Part shown: piece by piece, positions 56,501-64,000 of the stretch
How the letters are laid out: the number at the start of each line of letters is the position of its first letter
Numbering within the stretch: the stretch's first letter is position 1
Source: a virus
Reading direction: 5' to 3' (one strand)
Length of the DNA: 64,000 bases
IMG/VR virus record: IMGVR_UViG_3300043570_002257
Location: 56,227-120,226 of that record
The notes under the pieces: generated by a model
What the model was told of the DNA's origin: nothing
What the model saw: only the letters and a program-made list of their open reading frames with translations
The model's database searches: none
Translations under genes and position numbers: made by a program

Positions 56501-57174
56501 GGTGATGTCCTAGTGCCAAGACGTTCATTTATATAACTAACATAGTCACCTCTTAACTTTCTATACTTATCTTTATTATCCTTACCTTCAACTAACGCAA
56601 TGTTATATTTTACATCTTTTTCATAATTATCATCACCATAAACTTCTTTCTCTTTTTCTAATCCACTTGGCAAACTATTATGAAAATTCATAAGTTTATT
56701 TTTCAAGTTAGTACCTGTATTAAAAGCACTTAAACTATCACTATAATTTTTAAGTCTTGGATCATTACGGTCAGTTACAGGAATAGAAACTCTTCCTCCT
56801 TTTTGTGCTTTAGCATTAATCTTACGTTCTTGCTCTAACATTTCTTTTGTAGGTTTTTTACCAGAACCTTTATTATCTCTAATGTTATCCCACAATCCTC
56901 TCTTAGAATAAGAACCATCTGCACGTTTAATCATCTCACCACCTTTTTCCATTGGTGTTTCAACAACATAGTCACCACCAAATAGATATTCTCCACCTGG
57001 CATCATCATTTGTGAGTTACCTAAATTATCAACTCCTCTCACAGGAAAGTCTACACCTTTCATTGTAATCCTATTTGAAGGAATTACATTAACAGGATTA
57101 TTAACATCAGGGCTATTGTTTTTATAACCCTGTGTGCTAATAAATTTCATCAATATTTTGTTAGCATCTTTCAT
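53599..57174 (-). CDS. 1191-aa virion-associated protein with conserved basic viral modules
   Basis: A mosaic protein. Residues about 410-477 hold D-A-V-R-H-x2-S-S-A-A and G-R-E-M-D-F-Y-N-N-K-I-G, a conserved unit with His, Arg and Asp that may be enzymatic but is not assigned. A Gln-rich linker (520-535) leads to a UBA-like helix set, and 578-625 is highly acidic. At about 630-682, K-K-K-G-T-F-K-A-Q-A-T-R-M-G-M and later V-K-K-A-N-F-A-K-N match a short basic module found in many large viruses. At about 715-785, S-T-R-P-G-K-K-W-M-V-L and P-F-S-P-L-Y-W-H-K-R-F match another. Short G-G-E/Y-G-G repeats recur throughout. It starts at a TAATG overlap with the 1995-aa gene. Role unknown; nucleic-acid binding is plausible. 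Confidence 0.65.
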   Translation of the reverse strand: MKDANKILMKFISTQGYKNNSPDVNNPVNVIPSNRITMKGVDFPVRGVDNLGNSQMMMPGGEYLFGGDYVVETPMEKGGEMIKRADGSYSKRGLWDNIRDNKGSGKKPTKEMLEQERKINAKAQKGGRVSIPVTDRNDPRLKNYSDSLSAFNTGTNLKNKLMNFHNSLPSGLEKEKEVYGDDNYEKDVKYNIALVEGKDNKDKYRKLRGDYVSYINERLGTRTSPMIDYTRQVGTYSPNAGGSSEWVYNFKKPEQPYYLERSNMDTIPSRGISNIDANDNASLKPMSVDSNQYTPDNKVYVMRNPDGTESIIDNVEAHSMIKKGVSGIYSRKVDNIKRENISNPYDESMAQNYQTGGSTGEADLMTEYARRINKNVRQFGDKLLYAPFVNKAADMAEAKGFGFGEDNEGPLDAVRHVSSAASVASNLPVPSFMNEILPGSEQKIREYGSRALGALYEMYHNNPEGREMDFYNNKIGAQIGSIPGLTDEQRLKLINNALMNKQLQIDNMKRIKAKQEGGEMQQQNMQPQQQAGPDINDALGEISMMLENGTSEEEIMDMMIAGGISQEEASSFIESAKNDVEESDIEEEDADLESDDIEDNDLETVDGEVEDDFDDMMSILDDDAEMKYGGIKINPKKKGTFKAQATRMGMSVQGAATHILSNKEEYSPAMVKKANFAKNFAKELGGQMYEMASGGTVPDRYKNMGFTKVGVKKQSTRPGKKWMVLAKKDDKYKVVHGGWKGMKDFSQHGSEKRQDRFWDRMGGRDSAKAKDPFSPLYWHKRFGTWAEGGEPLNAKGMLPGDIIFPDASNTNRNSMYDYENYRVGDQRTTKTESNTIGALENNAWNRGLAKANVLGDPRSMVWALPNKGLLGKIKGIAGATAGLSGAILGYEKLFADPKTTEYIVNPGTKESGTMQDVTNKRKEEPNSFMKKYSQPSMYQEAPIDEMRRKNEMLPSGPIGPGYFDSNVPLGKSIDNIARYGGSMKEYQVGGQTPLTFDEWMAENNRGLMGEEGRDMNDYQQYLSSFQPAVATSVGGTEVAQTPGGAAQPGDVSAIAKQSTQTVKGDRVGMMVANNALAGLGMANEVLGAADYQKEYEQRLRETGNTMNRYNPQNAINPFGNYTLNAGPASNFALVANTPIQDFGTKMSSARYGGLIPFIPATRQYNEGGEFYADEDEIKRILAMGGEIEYLD

Positions 57175-60100
57175 TATCTTGAACTATTAAGATGTTTTGA
57201 GTTTGTTAGTTTTAATATCATTTTTTTGTCACCACTTACATTCTTGCGTAAGATTACTTTGTTTCCATAATGTCTAAACTTTTTATGTTCAGTTGGTGTT
57301 TTAAAGTAATTTACATAATCTGGATTTATTGTTCTTTCATAACCAGAACATTTTGTAATCCACATTGGTATATCATTTCCTGTAAACTCACCTCTATCCT
57401 TTGTAACATCCCAAAACTGATTAAATCTAAACTTGTTTTCTTCTTTAGAAAAAAGTATGTTAATACCATTTGCTGTTGCTTGTGGGTAATTAACCAACTC
57501 TAATGGATTGTTCTTGCCTTTAAGTTTAAGTTTTAATAAACCAGACATTTGTTCTGAGTTATGTATAATTGCTCTGTCAAAGTTTTCATCAAGAATATGA
57601 TTAAAATCTTTACCATCATTAAAGAACTTATATACGTCTAGTGTATACTCTATGCTTCTAAGTGTTGTTACACTGTTAGGAGTTGTCACAGGATACTCTA
57701 CTTCCCATGGATAATCTACACCATAGTAATTAGCAAAACTATCCCAGCGATCATTGTGTTTCCAAAAACCATTACCTTTAATTGTAAAGAAGTGTTCATG
57801 TGAAGGCATCAATAAACTAGGTTTCCAATCATGGAAACTTATCCATAACTTTTGTTTTGGATCATAACTTATTGTCCAACCACATGGTGTAAAACACTTA
57901 GGGTCATCATATTCACATGGACATTTAATTAATTCAGGTTGAACTACAATAATCTCTAATTCACAAATGTTTGTGAGATCATCTTTAGTACTTATTAATT
58001 GATAAGTAGTATTTATTACAGGTGATACAGTTATTGAATCTGTTGCGTTTACAGTAATATTATTTGGCATAAGCACAACAGAATCTGGTCCACCATCAAC
58101 AGACCATGTTAATGTTATTGATTCACCTAAATTTATTGTGTATGGTGAAGATTCAAATGTACAACTCAGATCTACTACTGGGCATGGTACATTTAAAATT
58201 GTATCAGATATGATAGTATTTACAATACCAGAAAGAGATGTACTTTTTGTACCTCCTGTAGTATCTGCATAAATATTATGTACTATATTTATTGCAAATG
58301 GAATAATTGGTAGGTCATTACTAACACCTACACCTGTAGCAATTGGAAATATTTTTATTCCAGCTGCTGCAGCATTGTCTGCAATTACTTGAACTCTTGC
58401 AAGATCTACACCAGGATCAAACACATCATCTGTGCCAGAAGGTCTAGCATCTGTAACCATTATGATTACTTTAATTGCTTCTGGTCTAAAAGTTCCTGCA
58501 TCACCATCAATTGCCATTTGTATACCAACATCTGTTGGTTCTGGTTCCATCTCACCATTTCCTATAGTAACAGCTTGCAATGCAGCATTAAATGATGTAA
58601 TGTTATTTAAAGACATTGTATGTCTTACAACATTAAGTACAATGTTTGATTGATCTACTGTTATTAAACCAAACCTATAATTATTGTTAGATTTTATTGC
58701 AGCATCAGCAGCAATATTTACAATACTTTGTTTAATATTTGTCAATACACCACCCATGCTTCCTGTAATATCAATTACAAAAACTAAATCTAATGGCGCT
58801 ATACAAGGTGTAACTGGTTCCTCTGCCATCAACATAATTGGAGCTGGCGTAGAAAATTCAGGTATAGTGCCTTGTAATGTAGCAGGTCCAGTTTCACCAC
58901 AACTATAAAAAGGAGAAACTAAAATTTGGTAATGTGCTTCGTTATTTAATGTTTCTGTAAAAGGAAAAGAACCTCTTACATAATTTATTACAGAAGGAAA
59001 AGTATAGGTATTTGTAGGATAGTTTACTGCAGTACCAAGCATCAAAATAGGATAAGTCCACGCTAAAGAACCATCAAGATCTAAAACTCCTTTTCTTATT
59101 TGAATACCATATTGTTGTGGATTTTCTTGATTACTTGCTAATGTAGGATGTTCCCAGTTTATTGTCAATGTTCCATCAGGATTAAGTCCTGTGGTTGATA
59201 TTGTAGTAACTGGTACAGGTACACACTCAGTAGGATCTCCTCCACCACCTGTGGTTCCACATGGATAGTAAGGTACACCTGAAGGATCATCAAAATGTAA
59301 ATCTGATCTTAAAGGAATATAATCTTTCTTTGTAAAGTATACTAACTCATACTGAGGATCATAAATTGCTTGTACTCCAATACCTGCTACAGGATTATCA
59401 TACAATGGATAATCTGGATATTGACGTAATAATTCAGAAGGTAAGTTTTCAGCAAACCAGAACTTTAAACCATTTCTAGATATCTCATTAAGACTACCTG
59501 CGTAATGCATAATCTTACCTGATTTCTGAGAAGCATAAAATAAACCATGTGGTGTATTTACTGCAGATCTTGAAGAAATACAAGCACCATATTCTAAAGC
59601 ATCATCTGCATTAGTAATACTTTGCATATTTTGTTGGAATAATCCACCATCACCAATGGTAATTTTTACACCACCTTTAGTTTGTAACTGATCAACCCCA
59701 ACAAATTGTGTAGGTTCATCATTCTCAAATAAGATAATAGCACCAGTACCATTTAAAGATTTTATTGTACTGATTTTTCCTCCAAAATCTTTATAGTTAA
59801 GAGGTAAGAAGTTTCTCCAGTTGTCTCGTTTAAGACCTGACTGCTGTTGGAGAGAGTACACTCCACGTTTAGGGTAGTACTCAAAACATGTGCTATAGAT
59901 AGCTGGGTCATAGTCCCTAGGTAAAATTTGTCCCCAGGTTGCAAAGTTGTTGAATAATTTTGATGTGCTGAGTGATAAGTCATATTTGTTATAAATTGGT
60001 TTAGTTATTAAATCTGATCTAAACATTGTAGCCTCATCATTAAATGAGTTACCATATACATCATAGAACTTTTGAAAATCTTCTTCACCATAATCTCTAA

Positions 60101-63100
60101 ATGCCATATTAAGTTCAGACTCAGTATAGAAATCTCTAATACCATTATGGAATAAATATGCAAAACAGTTTCGTAATGTCAAATAAGGTTCAGTACCAGG
60201 TCTGTCTAATCTATGAAAATCACTAGGTGTTGTAAAATCTAACTGTGGTATAATAGGAATGTTCAATATTTTTTTAAATGATAAATCTACATCAAAATCA
60301 GTTGCATCAAATTTATCATAGTCAATCCAATACCTTGGTACAGGTCCATTTACATAATTTCTATAATTATACTCAGTAGTATTTGGCATATCAAACATCC
60401 ATGTATTAAAAAACATGTATGGATTTTTTTCAGTATATCTATTAATATAGATGTCACCACCAAATATTGTTGATGTTGAATAAGTAGTTGTTAACTGAGG
60501 TTCTGTTGAGTATATACAAGAATCTGTTGGCAGTTGAACTATTGACGTTAATTGACCGTATTGATTTTCAAAATCTACTTTTAATGCACCATAGTAAGCT
60601 ACAGTATTTGTTATTACAGAATCTTTAGTAGGATTTGAACGATCAATTCCTCCATCTCTAACTCTATGCTTTGTGTTATCTATTATAGATACAACATTTG
60701 GTAAATCAGATGTTAACTTAACAGCAACATATTTATTTCTATTAAGATTATTAATTCTATATGTTGCATCTAAATCATGAATTCCTGAACCAATATATTT
60801 AGTTCCTGAATCTGCAACTTTTCTTCTAAAAGCATTAGGTAATCCAGAAGGTACATCAGAATTTGATACATTAGAGTATGAGTCATAAAATCCATGACTA
60901 TTATACTGAAGCATGTATTGTCTTTCCTTACCAAGTTTTCTTAAAATATCTAAAGTTTGATCTATGCCTTGCCCTAAATAGTATACAGCTGTTGTTGCCA
61001 TTACTAGAAGTCCTGCAACTGCAGCTGTAGAACCTATAATATTTGAATATGCTCCTGCTATTAAATCAGGTACTATGGTTGCTGGTCCTGTATCTCTTGA
61101 AGAAGTAGTACCTTTTTCATAACCAGCTCCAAATGGTGCAGCCCAAAAAGTGTCGTGTCCTGTTGTGGTAGTTTTACCAACAGCAGAAACTACTGCAATA
61201 CCCAATCCTACAATACCTGCTAATATAAAAGCAGCATCTGATAAGATTACATGTTTTGGATGTTTATGAGGATATTCATATTTACCTGTTACTTTACCTC
61301 TTTCTTCTGTATAAATTTTAATATAGTTAGAACCAACATAAGGTTTAACAAAGTTTGTTTCTACACCATGAAAAGAAAAATAATTTTTTTTATGAGTATC
61401 AAGTTTAGATCCTGATTCAACTCCAGATTGAGTTCCTCTACCTTCATCAAGTATAGAATAGTCATTACTTAAAAAGTTATCAGGTCTAATGTCATTATAA
61501 GGATAGTTTTGAAACAATCCTTTTCTTTGAGTATTTCCTTGAATGTCAAACTCAAACATGTTGTTAAATAATCCTTTAGCAACAATAGTTCTATTTCCTT
61601 CTCTTGATCCTCTTAATATTTCATATCCTACAACATCTTTTATTGGAGTAAGTGTTTCATCTACTGGATGTTGAACATTAGAAAATTCTACACCTAAATT
61701 ATAAATATACTCTCCACCTTGACTGTGAATATGAATAGTTTCATTAGAAGGCATCTTGTGATGTCTAATTGGTTTACCACATAATGTTCCCCAAACATCT
61801 GGTTTATCATCAGGATATCTTTCTGTTGATTCCCAATACGCCATATCACCTTTAGCAATGATAGCACCACCATCTTTGGTAGTACCAGATGCTACATATT
61901 TTGTTGCAGTATCATACACCTGCCATACTTCAGTTTCTGAAGGATTAATAACGTCAGATGTTGATACAGGATTTGTATCTATTCCTGTAGATATTCTACC
62001 AGGAATATGAAAAGATGCACTTCTAGCACCAGTCTTATATACCCATCTAATAAAAAATGCATATACTTCATCACGCATATAACCTGTAACATTACCTCCA
62101 TTGTGATAATAGTCTGAAGGAAATTGTGCAGCAACCCACTGCACTTTTATATCATTTGCTTGTTTTTGATAATTAAAGTATGGTTGTGTAGTTACTCCTG
62201 TTCTGATAAGATAGTTATTAACAGAGTGCATTTTCTCACTCTTTTCATATACTATTGACTTCAAAGGTATTAATGCAAGTTCAACAGTTTCTAAACTTTG
62301 ATTATATAAATCAAGATGTACTGATGTTTGTCTAGTTGAATAGTAACCTATTTTTTTTGCTATTGTTTGTTGATTAATAACTGCAATAACAACAAGTTCA
62401 TACTCATCATAATCCTTATCTAAGTTGCTTACAATAATATCTAAAGAACCACCTATTCCAGTGTGGTCCCATAATGCTTGTGGTTGACTTGGTATTGAAT
62501 AGTCTGTAAGTCTTATTCCATTTTCTGAATAAGCTACTACAGCCATATAACTACCATTATTCAATTGACCAGATCCTTGTGCTTTTTTTACATCCACACA
62601 TGGTTGAGTTACAAGAGGATGTAATCTTAATGCATCACAATCTAAATCAGTTGTATATTCTGGAATAAAACAATCAGGATCTTGAGACAAGTTATTACCT
62701 GTTGTCTTGTAAGGAATTCTATCTAAGTTTAAAGTTCTATCAGGATTTAAATTATCTTGAAAGAATGTAGAAAAAGTGCAGTCATAATTTTCTTTTGTAA
62801 CTGCAGTAATCAAATTAGTTTTTTTAAAACCAAGACATGGATCATTTATAACTACTGTATATGAACAATCTCTTTCATCAAAAATACCAATCTCAGAAGA
62901 AACATTATTTGTAGAAAATATAACCCATGAAGTTTTAGATTTATGAGATATTCCAATTACATCATAAGTTGCGTTTACACAAAACTTATTAGAGGGTTCG
63001 TTACCAATAGAACCAGTCTCACCATAGTGAGCATTGTTTATGGCATTAACAGCATTAGTCCAAAGACCTTCTGATATGTAAATATCAGTATAGTCTTTAA

Positions 63101-63161
63101 CCATACCTTTATTAAAGGCATTAGTTTTGGCAGCACTTGTATTTGTAAAATTCTCGCTCAT
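57174..63161 (-). CDS. 1995-aa tail or 'stabilization'-type protein with von Willebrand A domain
   Basis: The first 130 residues (N-A-F-N-K-G-M-V-K-D-Y-T-D, A-I-N-N-A-H-Y-G-E-T-G-S-I-G-N-E) match the conserved start of crAss-like tail 'stabilization' proteins as I know them. Two hydrophobic segments at about 640-665 and 705-730 could insert in a membrane. A fibronectin-like region lies at about 1310-1400. Residues about 1455-1640 form a vWA domain with an intact MIDAS: D1464-I-T1466-G-S1468, a Thr near 1540 (E-P-T-D), and D1571 (V-T-D-A). An Ig-like segment follows (about 1660-1730), and the rest returns to tail-type sequence. vWA domains bind protein or glycan ligands through a metal ion, so surface adhesion is the likely use. 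A TAATG overlap links it to its neighbour. Confidence 0.75.
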   Translation of the reverse strand: MSENFTNTSAAKTNAFNKGMVKDYTDIYISEGLWTNAVNAINNAHYGETGSIGNEPSNKFCVNATYDVIGISHKSKTSWVIFSTNNVSSEIGIFDERDCSYTVVINDPCLGFKKTNLITAVTKENYDCTFSTFFQDNLNPDRTLNLDRIPYKTTGNNLSQDPDCFIPEYTTDLDCDALRLHPLVTQPCVDVKKAQGSGQLNNGSYMAVVAYSENGIRLTDYSIPSQPQALWDHTGIGGSLDIIVSNLDKDYDEYELVVIAVINQQTIAKKIGYYSTRQTSVHLDLYNQSLETVELALIPLKSIVYEKSEKMHSVNNYLIRTGVTTQPYFNYQKQANDIKVQWVAAQFPSDYYHNGGNVTGYMRDEVYAFFIRWVYKTGARSASFHIPGRISTGIDTNPVSTSDVINPSETEVWQVYDTATKYVASGTTKDGGAIIAKGDMAYWESTERYPDDKPDVWGTLCGKPIRHHKMPSNETIHIHSQGGEYIYNLGVEFSNVQHPVDETLTPIKDVVGYEILRGSREGNRTIVAKGLFNNMFEFDIQGNTQRKGLFQNYPYNDIRPDNFLSNDYSILDEGRGTQSGVESGSKLDTHKKNYFSFHGVETNFVKPYVGSNYIKIYTEERGKVTGKYEYPHKHPKHVILSDAAFILAGIVGLGIAVVSAVGKTTTTGHDTFWAAPFGAGYEKGTTSSRDTGPATIVPDLIAGAYSNIIGSTAAVAGLLVMATTAVYYLGQGIDQTLDILRKLGKERQYMLQYNSHGFYDSYSNVSNSDVPSGLPNAFRRKVADSGTKYIGSGIHDLDATYRINNLNRNKYVAVKLTSDLPNVVSIIDNTKHRVRDGGIDRSNPTKDSVITNTVAYYGALKVDFENQYGQLTSIVQLPTDSCIYSTEPQLTTTYSTSTIFGGDIYINRYTEKNPYMFFNTWMFDMPNTTEYNYRNYVNGPVPRYWIDYDKFDATDFDVDLSFKKILNIPIIPQLDFTTPSDFHRLDRPGTEPYLTLRNCFAYLFHNGIRDFYTESELNMAFRDYGEEDFQKFYDVYGNSFNDEATMFRSDLITKPIYNKYDLSLSTSKLFNNFATWGQILPRDYDPAIYSTCFEYYPKRGVYSLQQQSGLKRDNWRNFLPLNYKDFGGKISTIKSLNGTGAIILFENDEPTQFVGVDQLQTKGGVKITIGDGGLFQQNMQSITNADDALEYGACISSRSAVNTPHGLFYASQKSGKIMHYAGSLNEISRNGLKFWFAENLPSELLRQYPDYPLYDNPVAGIGVQAIYDPQYELVYFTKKDYIPLRSDLHFDDPSGVPYYPCGTTGGGGDPTECVPVPVTTISTTGLNPDGTLTINWEHPTLASNQENPQQYGIQIRKGVLDLDGSLAWTYPILMLGTAVNYPTNTYTFPSVINYVRGSFPFTETLNNEAHYQILVSPFYSCGETGPATLQGTIPEFSTPAPIMLMAEEPVTPCIAPLDLVFVIDITGSMGGVLTNIKQSIVNIAADAAIKSNNNYRFGLITVDQSNIVLNVVRHTMSLNNITSFNAALQAVTIGNGEMEPEPTDVGIQMAIDGDAGTFRPEAIKVIIMVTDARPSGTDDVFDPGVDLARVQVIADNAAAAGIKIFPIATGVGVSNDLPIIPFAINIVHNIYADTTGGTKSTSLSGIVNTIISDTILNVPCPVVDLSCTFESSPYTINLGESITLTWSVDGGPDSVVLMPNNITVNATDSITVSPVINTTYQLISTKDDLTNICELEIIVVQPELIKCPCEYDDPKCFTPCGWTISYDPKQKLWISFHDWKPSLLMPSHEHFFTIKGNGFWKHNDRWDSFANYYGVDYPWEVEYPVTTPNSVTTLRSIEYTLDVYKFFNDGKDFNHILDENFDRAIIHNSEQMSGLLKLKLKGKNNPLELVNYPQATANGINILFSKEENKFRFNQFWDVTKDRGEFTGNDIPMWITKCSGYERTINPDYVNYFKTPTEHKKFRHYGNKVILRKNVSGDKKMILKLTNSKHLNSSR

Positions 63162-63532
63162 TACTCTTTGATGTTGTAATTTTTCTGACGTAATACTTTA
63201 TATATTGTTTCTGTCAAATGACCAACTAACCATGCTGTTGATTCCTCATCTGTTATATTTATATCTGTTAAAATTCTAACAGCTAAATGATATACTTCAT
63301 GAGAAATTAAATTTATAGTAAGTTTGTCTGATTCATAAACAATATAATATTCTAATCCTTTTTCACCTGGCATATCAAAAACACATCCTTGACTATCTGT
63401 AACGTCAACAATAGATTTTGTTTTTTTGTCAAGATAGTCTTGCATGTCTTGCATTTTCTCTACAACACGTAAGTTTATTACAGTGTCATAGATAGCAAGG
63501 TTTATTTTTTTTTTAAATATTTTAGCAGTCAT
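63161..63532 (-). CDS. Small HExxH putative metallopeptidase, 123 aa
   Basis: The motif S-H-E-V-Y-H-L-A-V, with both His and Glu of a zincin, is followed 15-20 residues later by D-E-E-S-T-A-W-L, where a Glu could be the third zinc ligand. The N-terminal half is basic and strand-like (K-I-N-L-A-I-Y-D-T-V-I-N-L-R-V-V). The Y-Y-I-V-Y-E-S-D segment precedes the motif helix. At 123 aa it is one of the short virion-region HExxH proteins common in phages of this host group. Stop and start overlap both neighbours by a single base (TAATG), so it is translated in step with them. Proteolytic activity is inferred from the motif. Confidence 0.65.
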   Translation of the reverse strand: MTAKIFKKKINLAIYDTVINLRVVEKMQDMQDYLDKKTKSIVDVTDSQGCVFDMPGEKGLEYYIVYESDKLTINLISHEVYHLAVRILTDINITDEESTAWLVGHLTETIYKVLRQKNYNIKE

Positions 63533-64000
63533 TAGATTCTACTCTTAAACATGTTATAGTAATTGTGATACTGTGCTTTTCTGTTCATCTCCCATGTTTG
63601 TTTTAACTCTCTAAAGTCAGGTGTGTTTACAAAAGATAAAGCGTTGTTTCTTGATGATCTAAGTTTTTGTTCTACTAATTGTAAATAATTAAGTACATTT
63701 TCACCAGACATATACAAGTTCTCATATATTCTTTGTTTCAAAGCATACTCATAATATTCATTTACCAATGGATGTTCCATTACCAAAAGATTTCCTTTAT
63801 CATCTTCCATCAAACTTTGGTAGTTGATATAAACAACACCCTCATCAAAGTTTGTTACTAAGAACCCATTTTTTATATAAGCTACATTAGGATCATGACT
63901 GTTTAAATTAAAACAATCAGCTGATACTGATTTACTTTTTTCAATTCTTAAAGGTATTAAATTAGAATGCTCATATCTTCTACCATTTAAATTATATGCT
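63532..64000 (-). CDS. Tail or adaptor-type structural protein, C-terminal part (5' partial)
   Basis: Although an ATG occurs at 63810, the frame is open to the right edge and reads A-Y-N-L-N-G-R-R-Y-E-H-S and then D-E-G-V-V-Y-I-N-Y, so the visible 156 codons are the end of a longer gene starting beyond 64000. The segment with V-Y-I-N-Y, D-D-K-G-N-L-L-V and N-E-Y-Y-E-Y-A-L-K is a pattern I recall from head-tail or ring proteins of Bacteroidota phages, followed by a helical tail (Q-L-V-E-Q-K-L-R-S). The stop shares one base with the next start. Identity beyond 'structural' is not certain. Confidence 0.65.
   Translation of the reverse strand, partial: AYNLNGRRYEHSNLIPLRIEKSKSVSADCFNLNSHDPNVAYIKNGFLVTNFDEGVVYINYQSLMEDDKGNLLVMEHPLVNEYYEYALKQRIYENLYMSGENVLNYLQLVEQKLRSSRNNALSFVNTPDFRELKQTWEMNRKAQYHNYYNMFKSRI

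Noticed and set aside
1-64000. Stop-codon reassignment (TAG or TGA recoding), known in some crAss-like phages
   Set aside because: Genes end cleanly at TAA, TAG (2524) and TGA (745), and very long frames stay open under the standard code.
1-64000. tRNA genes, integrase or attachment sites
   Set aside because: Gaps between genes are short. The only one over 300 bp (3999-4339) shows no cloverleaf, and no recombinase was seen.

Overview
The window is a strongly AT-rich stretch of a large tailed phage whose host is most likely a member of the Bacteroidota. The host inference rests on three things. One intergenic site is an exact match to the Bacteroidota sigma consensus (TTTG, 19 bp, TATCTTTG at 9311-9341). 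Genes lack a usable Shine-Dalgarno at normal spacing. The gene content also resembles crAss-like (Crassvirales) phages: very long virion proteins, one of them with a GSDFDVD motif like the catalytic DxDxD of the crAss-like virion RNA polymerase, and a long tail 'stabilization'-type protein. Terminase, portal and major capsid genes are outside the window, so crAss-like or a sister lineage is an inference. No integrase, repressor, tRNA, CRISPR array or insertion sequence was seen, which suggests a lytic lifestyle.

Layout. (1) 1-1763, plus strand: end of a DUF932-like gene, a terminator, then a 54-aa gene, a dNMP kinase and an unknown gene. (2) 1844-3998, minus strand: a lysis cassette of membrane/coiled-coil protein, membrane-anchored beta-rich protein, holin, spanin-like protein and amidase. 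(3) 3999-4339: a 341-bp divergent regulatory region with two hairpins, one followed by a T run, in the leader of nrdB. (4) 4340-8783, plus strand: nucleotide-metabolism operon nrdB, nrdA, unknown, DUF3846, thyX, ended by a bidirectional terminator. (5) 8843-25312, minus strand: small unknown genes, a Cys-rich fibronectin-type adhesin, two giant repetitive fibres each ending in an S74-type chaperone domain, and two smaller fibre proteins. (6) 25476-53492, minus strand: five giant proteins of 867 to 3782 aa. They include the candidate virion RNA polymerase with a zincin motif, a protein with a PD-(D/E)XK nuclease core, and a protein with membrane-active sequence. They look like cargo ejected with the DNA. 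(7) 53599-64000, minus strand: a 1191-aa protein with basic conserved viral modules, a 1995-aa tail protein carrying a von Willebrand A domain, a small HExxH protein, and a gene running off the right edge.

How it works together (inference): the kinase, RNR and ThyX raise dNTP supply for an AT-rich genome. The minus block builds the tail, fibres and an ejected protein set that may start transcription and remodel the cell on entry. The lysis cassette ends infection. The minus block is probably read from a promoter beyond the right edge, with reinitiation at two intergenic sites (53551-53558 and 25342-25349) that share an 11-mer, and at the consensus promoter before 9280.

Most interesting: the giant-protein block with polymerase, protease and nuclease signatures; a MIDAS-intact vWA domain inside a tail protein; and a consensus promoter whose spacer holds a perfect 14-bp palindrome.
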